From: Streptomyces sp. WZ.A104
GTDB lineage: Bacteria; Actinomycetota; Actinomycetes; Streptomycetales; Streptomycetaceae
Length of the DNA stretch: 64,000 bases
Reading direction: 5' to 3'
Assembly: GCF_002382885.1 (NCBI RefSeq)
Contig: NZ_NWVL01000042.1
Span: 1 to 64,000 of the forward strand
The stretch's first letter is position 1. Each line of letters opens with the position of its first letter. Of the stretch, positions 60,537 through 64,000 are shown piece by piece. The position numbers and the translations under genes are program-made. The notes beneath the pieces were generated by a model. It ran no database searches. It was not told the origin of the DNA and saw only the letters and a program-made list of their open reading frames with translations.

Positions 60537-61460
60537 ATGCACGACAACGCCCCTGACGACCGGTACGACCTGCTGGTCGTCGGGTCGGCCAACGCCGACC
60601 TGGTGATCGGCGTCGAGCGCCGCCCCGCGCCCGGCGAGACGGTGCTCGGCTCCGACCTGGCCGTCCACCCCGGCGGCAAGGGCGCCAACCAGGCCGTCGC
60701 CGCAGCTCGGTTGGGAGCCCGTACGGCGCTCCTGGCCCGGGTGGGCGACGACGACCACGGCCGCCTTCTCCTGGAGACGCAGCGCACCGCGGGCGTCGAC
60801 ACGGGCGGCGTCCTGGTCGGCGGGGCCCCGACCGGGGTCGCCCTGATCACCGTCGACCCCTCGGGCGACAACAGCATCGTGGTCTCCCCGGGGGCCAACG
60901 GACGCCTGACTCCCGAGGACGTCCGGGCGGCGGCCCCGCTGCTGGCGGCCGCCCGGGTCATCTCCGTACAGCTGGAGATCCCTCTCGACACCGTGGCCGA
61001 GACGGTACGCGGCCTGGGACCGGACACCCGGTTCGTCCTCAATCCGTCCCCGCCCGCCCCGTTGCCCGAGGAGGTGTTCGCTGCCTGCGATCCGCTGGTG
61101 GTCAACGAGCACGAGGCGCGGTACATCCTGGGCGCGGCAGCGGGGGAGACCCCGCAGGACTGGGTTCCGGCGCTGATTGCGCTGGGCCCGCGCTCGGTGG
61201 TGATCACGCTCGGCGCGGAGGGCGCCCTGGTGGCCGACAGCCGTACGGACTCCCTGGACCACCTGGTCAGCCCGAAGGTCGAGGCCGTCGACACGACGGG
61301 GGCCGGGGACGCGTTCACGGCAGCCCTGGCCTGGCGGCTGGGCCGCGGCGACGACCTGCGGCAGGCGGCGGCCTTCGCGGTGCGCGTGGGTGCGGCGGCG
61401 GTCACGGGCCGGGGTGCGCAGGAGGCGTTCCCGACGCTGGAGGAGGTCGACGCGCTGTGA
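60537..61460 (+). CDS. rbsK: Ribokinase
   Basis: A 307-residue PfkB-family kinase phosphorylating ribose at O5. N-terminal VVGSANADLVIGVERRPAPG, substrate motif HPGGKGANQAVAAARLG, LNPSPPAPLP, VVNEHEA, and the anion hole/catalytic Asp motif DTTGAGDAFTAALAWRLG. ATG 60537 is chosen (AGGAAG upstream); earlier in-frame codons only translate the 12-bp repeats. It overlaps rbsD by 4 bp. Confidence 0.94.
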   Translation: MHDNAPDDRYDLLVVGSANADLVIGVERRPAPGETVLGSDLAVHPGGKGANQAVAAARLGARTALLARVGDDDHGRLLLETQRTAGVDTGGVLVGGAPTGVALITVDPSGDNSIVVSPGANGRLTPEDVRAAAPLLAAARVISVQLEIPLDTVAETVRGLGPDTRFVLNPSPPAPLPEEVFAACDPLVVNEHEARYILGAAAGETPQDWVPALIALGPRSVVITLGAEGALVADSRTDSLDHLVSPKVEAVDTTGAGDAFTAALAWRLGRGDDLRQAAAFAVRVGAAAVTGRGAQEAFPTLEEVDAL

Positions 61461-61846
61461 AGAAGTCGGGCATCCTCAACCGCCACCTGGCCGGTGCCAT
61501 CGCCGAACTCGGCCACGGCGACAGCGTGTTGATTTGCGACGTGGGCATGCCGATCCCGCCGGGACCACGGGTGGTCGACCTGGCCTTCCGGGCCGGGACC
61601 CCGCCGTTCGCGGAGGTGCTGGACGGCCTGCTCGACGAGCTGGCCGTGGAGGGTGCGACGGCAGCCCAGGAGATCCGCGACGCCAACCCGGAGGCCGCGA
61701 CCCTGCTGGACGACCACTTCCCTTGGCTGGAACTGCTCCCGCACGACGAACTGAAGGCGCTCACGGCGAAGGCCCGCCTGGTCGTGCGTACGGGGGAGGC
61801 CCGGCCGTACGCGAATGTGCTGCTGAGGTGCGGGGTCTTCTTCTGA
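61457..61846 (+). CDS. rbsD: D-ribose pyranase
   Basis: A 129-residue RbsD that converts the pyranose form of ribose to the furanose used by ribokinase. Catalytic His region GILNRHLAGAIAELGHGDSV, core ICDVGMPIPPGPRVVDLAFR, and the conserved end RTGEARPYANVLLRCGVFF. GTG 61457 overlaps the rbsK stop. It is the last gene of the operon, followed by a strong hairpin. Confidence 0.95.
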   Translation: MKKSGILNRHLAGAIAELGHGDSVLICDVGMPIPPGPRVVDLAFRAGTPPFAEVLDGLLDELAVEGATAAQEIRDANPEAATLLDDHFPWLELLPHDELKALTAKARLVVRTGEARPYANVLLRCGVFF

Positions 61847-61889
61847 GCCCCCCGAGGCGATGGCTGACCCCCTGAGGCGACGACGGTAC

Positions 61890-61933
61890 GAGGTCGGGCC
61901 GCCCCCCCCGACGCCGGGGGGCGGCCCGACCTC
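61890..61933 (+). terminator. 18-bp terminator hairpin of the rbs operon
   Basis: GAGGTCGGGCCGCCCCCC and its exact complement around an 8-nt loop, 43 bp after rbsD. Confidence 0.85.
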
Positions 61934-62316
61934 CGCCATGCGTTCCCTTCCCTGCTCAGTGGCGGTCTCGGGGCCGGTCCGACCGGCGAGCGTCAACTCC
62001 TGGATGCGGCCGAAGGGCACGTGGCGGTCGGGCGGTCCGCGCAGCGGGCCGTGAGGGTGGGGCTGTCGGCGATCGCCCGGGAGAACTCCGGCCCGGCGCA
62101 TCCGACCGTCGGGTCCTGTGTGGCCCGACAGCGTGATCGCCCAGTTCGTCGAGTGGGTCACGCCCGCCGTCAACTGCCCCCGGGTGAGGTCCGAGGGCGG
62201 CTCCGGCTCCGGTCACGAAAAACTCTCTGGCGGGTCACGGTGACCGGAGCTAGGCTTCCCGCGATGACTCACTCCATGAACAGATTGGGGGACCCGTCCG
62301 CGCAAGGTGAGTGCTG
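61934..62316. other. Intergenic region before the last gene
   Basis: About 380 bp. A reverse-strand open stretch (to 62173) containing RHVPFGRIQELTLAGRTG has no good start or RBS and no family I recognise; it may be a remnant. The promoter of the 62317 gene should lie in 62200-62300. Confidence 0.4.
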
Positions 62317-63771
62317 ATGCACCATCACATCGCGAATCGGGATTCCCGCCCGACCCGTACCTCCTTCTGGCCGCGCGTACGCGAGTTCGCCGTGCCGGCC
62401 GCCATGATCGAGACGGCGACCGCCCGCCGACAGGCGGGGGACTGGGCCGGGGCATGCGCTGCCGCCGGCGTCGACGTCGATCTCCAGCTCCGGTCCGTGG
62501 CACGCAGCCACGGAACGGCGTTCGCCGCCCGCATCCGGGCCGACCTGCGCCATCTGGCTCCCGACCTGCTGCGCTGGCATCTGCCGAGAATCGCTCCGCA
62601 CGGGCTGCTGCGCCCGGGGCTGACGATCGCACTGGCCCGCTACGGCGGTCCGGAGCCCGACGGGCCGCCGGACCCGCTGTATCTCGTTGTCCGGACCCCG
62701 CCCGCCTGGGCGGACGCCGGACAGCGGGTCAGTCTCACCCTGTGGGACGGATCGCACGCCGAACCGGGTGCCCGCCGCCATCCCCACCCCCGTCCGAACC
62801 GCCGCTTCCGGCTCGATCTGCACCGCCACCTGTGGGATGCGCGCAGGGTCGACGAGCTGCGGATGCGCTCCGGAGCTGACCGGCCAACAGCCTCTGTCCG
62901 TAAGGCTGTTGATCCGCATCTGCTGGACGCCTTGCCGCCGGATCGTCCGTACGCCGTCGACCGCTGGGCAGCGGAGGCGGCGATCCTGCTCCGCGCCGAG
63001 GGGCAGGGACCCGGAGGGGCGGTGAGCGTACGGCTGGGAGGCCGCCGCCGGATTCTCGTGTACGTGGAGGAAGGCGAGGACGACTGCGGGACGCCACCCG
63101 TCGTGCGGGTTGCGGCGGGGGCCAAGGATGCGCATACGGCTGCCACATCGCCGGTTCTGCCGGATGCGGCGACCTGGGTGCTGCCGGACCTCGACCTGAT
63201 CCGTAGCGGTTCGATCGAGGCCGGTCAGCTGCACCCGCTGGTCGCGCGCGCCCTCGTACCGGACCTTGTACCGGCAGCCCCGGACCCGGCATCGGTCCCG
63301 GCGTCGGTCCGCTCGCGGACCGCTGAGCGGGCCGGGCAGTCGCGCATCGTGGAGTGCCGGGGAGCCCGGCACCGCATCGGGCTGGTCGACGGGGCTCTCG
63401 CCGCACTGGACCACGACCCGGCCGAGATCCGCCGCGAGGAGCTGCTGGTCGCCCTGACCGGTACGCCGCTTCCCTGCCTCCAGGCCATCGACCGGGCCCA
63501 CCGGCGTCCGGACTGCCTGACCGGTGTGCGCGAACGTCTCGACCACGGAGACATCGCCGGTGCGCTGGCCGTCGTCGAGGGCCTGCTCGGGCCTGATGCG
63601 GTGCTGCGCAAGGGGCCTCTGCGGGACGAACTGGAGGCCGCCGCGCAACGGCGGATCACCTACGGCCTGTTCCGGGCGGACCTGCTCGGTCCCGGTCCCG
63701 CCCGCTACCGCCCCGACCATCGCCGTCCCGGTGACCGCCGCCCGCGACCGCGCCGTACCGGCGTGGGCTGA
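62317..63771 (+). CDS. Hypothetical protein, conserved in Streptomyces
   Basis: A 484-residue soluble protein without signal peptide or membrane segment. ATG 62317 is chosen because AAGGTG lies 7 nt upstream; GTG 62311 is possible. The sequence is Arg/Ala/Leu-rich with ARRQAGDWAGACAAAGVDVD, DLRHLAPDLLRWHLPRIAPH, RRILVYVEEGEDD, GARHRIGLVDGALAALDHDP and GDIAGALAVVEGLLGPDAVL. From memory, similar proteins lie just upstream of MoxR-type AAA ATPase genes in Streptomyces; an ATG with AGGTGA upstream at 63994 may be the first codon of such a gene. Function unknown. Confidence 0.75.
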   Translation: MHHHIANRDSRPTRTSFWPRVREFAVPAAMIETATARRQAGDWAGACAAAGVDVDLQLRSVARSHGTAFAARIRADLRHLAPDLLRWHLPRIAPHGLLRPGLTIALARYGGPEPDGPPDPLYLVVRTPPAWADAGQRVSLTLWDGSHAEPGARRHPHPRPNRRFRLDLHRHLWDARRVDELRMRSGADRPTASVRKAVDPHLLDALPPDRPYAVDRWAAEAAILLRAEGQGPGGAVSVRLGGRRRILVYVEEGEDDCGTPPVVRVAAGAKDAHTAATSPVLPDAATWVLPDLDLIRSGSIEAGQLHPLVARALVPDLVPAAPDPASVPASVRSRTAERAGQSRIVECRGARHRIGLVDGALAALDHDPAEIRREELLVALTGTPLPCLQAIDRAHRRPDCLTGVRERLDHGDIAGALAVVEGLLGPDAVLRKGPLRDELEAAAQRRITYGLFRADLLGPGPARYRPDHRRPGDRRPRPRRTGVG

Positions 63772-64000
63772 CAACTGCCCCGGGCCCCGGGGCCTCGGAG
63801 CTTCGGTCCGCGCCGTCGTGCGCAAGCCCCATGCATGCATGGACCCGCACATGGACCCGTGCGCAACCCCGCGCACAAGCCCATACGCAAACCCCGCACC
63901 CTCGCCCGCATGTGCGCTCGTACTCCAGCCCGTACCCACGCCCGCACACATCCCTGCTCATTCGTCCTCTCACTCGATCTCAGGTGATCACCCATGCTGA
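63772..64000 (+). other. Intergenic tail with possible start of the next gene
   Basis: Pro/His-coded repeats of CCCGCAC and ATGCATGCATGG words, non-coding as far as I can tell. ATG 63994-63996 after CAGGTGATCACCC could open the next gene, but only two codons are in the window. Confidence 0.35.

Noticed and set aside
61956..62216. Reverse-strand gene between rbsD and the last gene
   Set aside because: No RBS, no recognisable domain, and it would have to start inside the promoter region of the forward gene; kept only as a possible remnant.

Overview
The window is very GC-rich actinomycete DNA and almost certainly comes from a Streptomyces. The evidence is codon use with G/C at nearly every third position, frequent GTG starts, ATGA/GTGA gene overlaps, and typical streptomycete families (ebo genes, DUF2254, Scr1/DUF6879 regulators, DUF4331, class F sortase). 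All calls come from reading the sequence; no database search was run.

Left core (1-9.2 kb). A tightly overlapping ebo-type operon (eboC-like prenyltransferase cut by the window edge, TIM-barrel isomerase, eboA, TatD-type eboB, eboE, eboF-like phosphodiesterase) is followed by a Tat-exported TIM-barrel protein. It is separated by a perfect hairpin from a convergent DUF2254 membrane protein. A tRNA-Leu(GAG) gene follows.

Phage-satellite-like island (9.2-20.4 kb). An 11.1-kb element sits in the 3' end of tRNA-Leu, bounded by 25-bp identical repeats (9201-9225 and 20334-20358). It carries a tyrosine integrase broken by an in-frame TGA, an AlpA-like small HTH protein, a scaffold protein, a major capsid protein, a terminase small subunit, a zinc-ribbon protein, a low-GC HNH endonuclease, an Lsr2-BRCT-Lsr2 protein, a P-loop (DUF3987-like) replication protein and a reverse-strand Scr1/DUF6879 cassette. 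I see no portal, large terminase, protease or tail gene. The best reading is a capsid-encoding phage satellite that would need a helper phage. This is the most interesting object in the window.

Decaying accessory region (20.4-38 kb). It holds a truncated transposase, an NRPS gene split by a 1.67-kb IS (5-bp target duplication, original frame still recognisable), a small secreted peptide with a duplicated Cys motif, two fasciclin proteins, a SUOX-type molybdoenzyme, a broken and an intact DUF4394 gene, a truncated redoxin and a nested pair of insertion sequences. The fasciclin/molybdoenzyme/redoxin set resembles the mycobacterial SigK-MPT70/83 regulon, partly destroyed by IS activity.

DUF4331 region (38-51 kb). 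DUF4331, TPR and His-rich NicO metal exporter genes form one operon. They are followed by an S51-like amidotransferase-fold protein, an unknown protein, a second DUF4331 gene coupled to a class F sortase, and a reverse-strand MMPL transporter. Two palindromes resembling the nickel-regulator Nur box lie upstream of the first DUF4331 gene and of the unknown gene.

Relic island (51.4-55.5 kb). The left and right ends of a second element related to the satellite survive, with a deleted integrase, transposase debris, an SDR enzyme, a frameshifted NTF2-like gene and an LtrA-like membrane protein between them. The tRNA-Leu-like end at 55519-55541 suggests that 9.2-55.5 kb grew by repeated insertion at one tRNA locus.

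Right core (55.7-64 kb). A complete ribose operon: rbsR with a duplicated operator, rbsA, a permease-binding-protein fusion, rbsK and rbsD. A long hypothetical gene follows.
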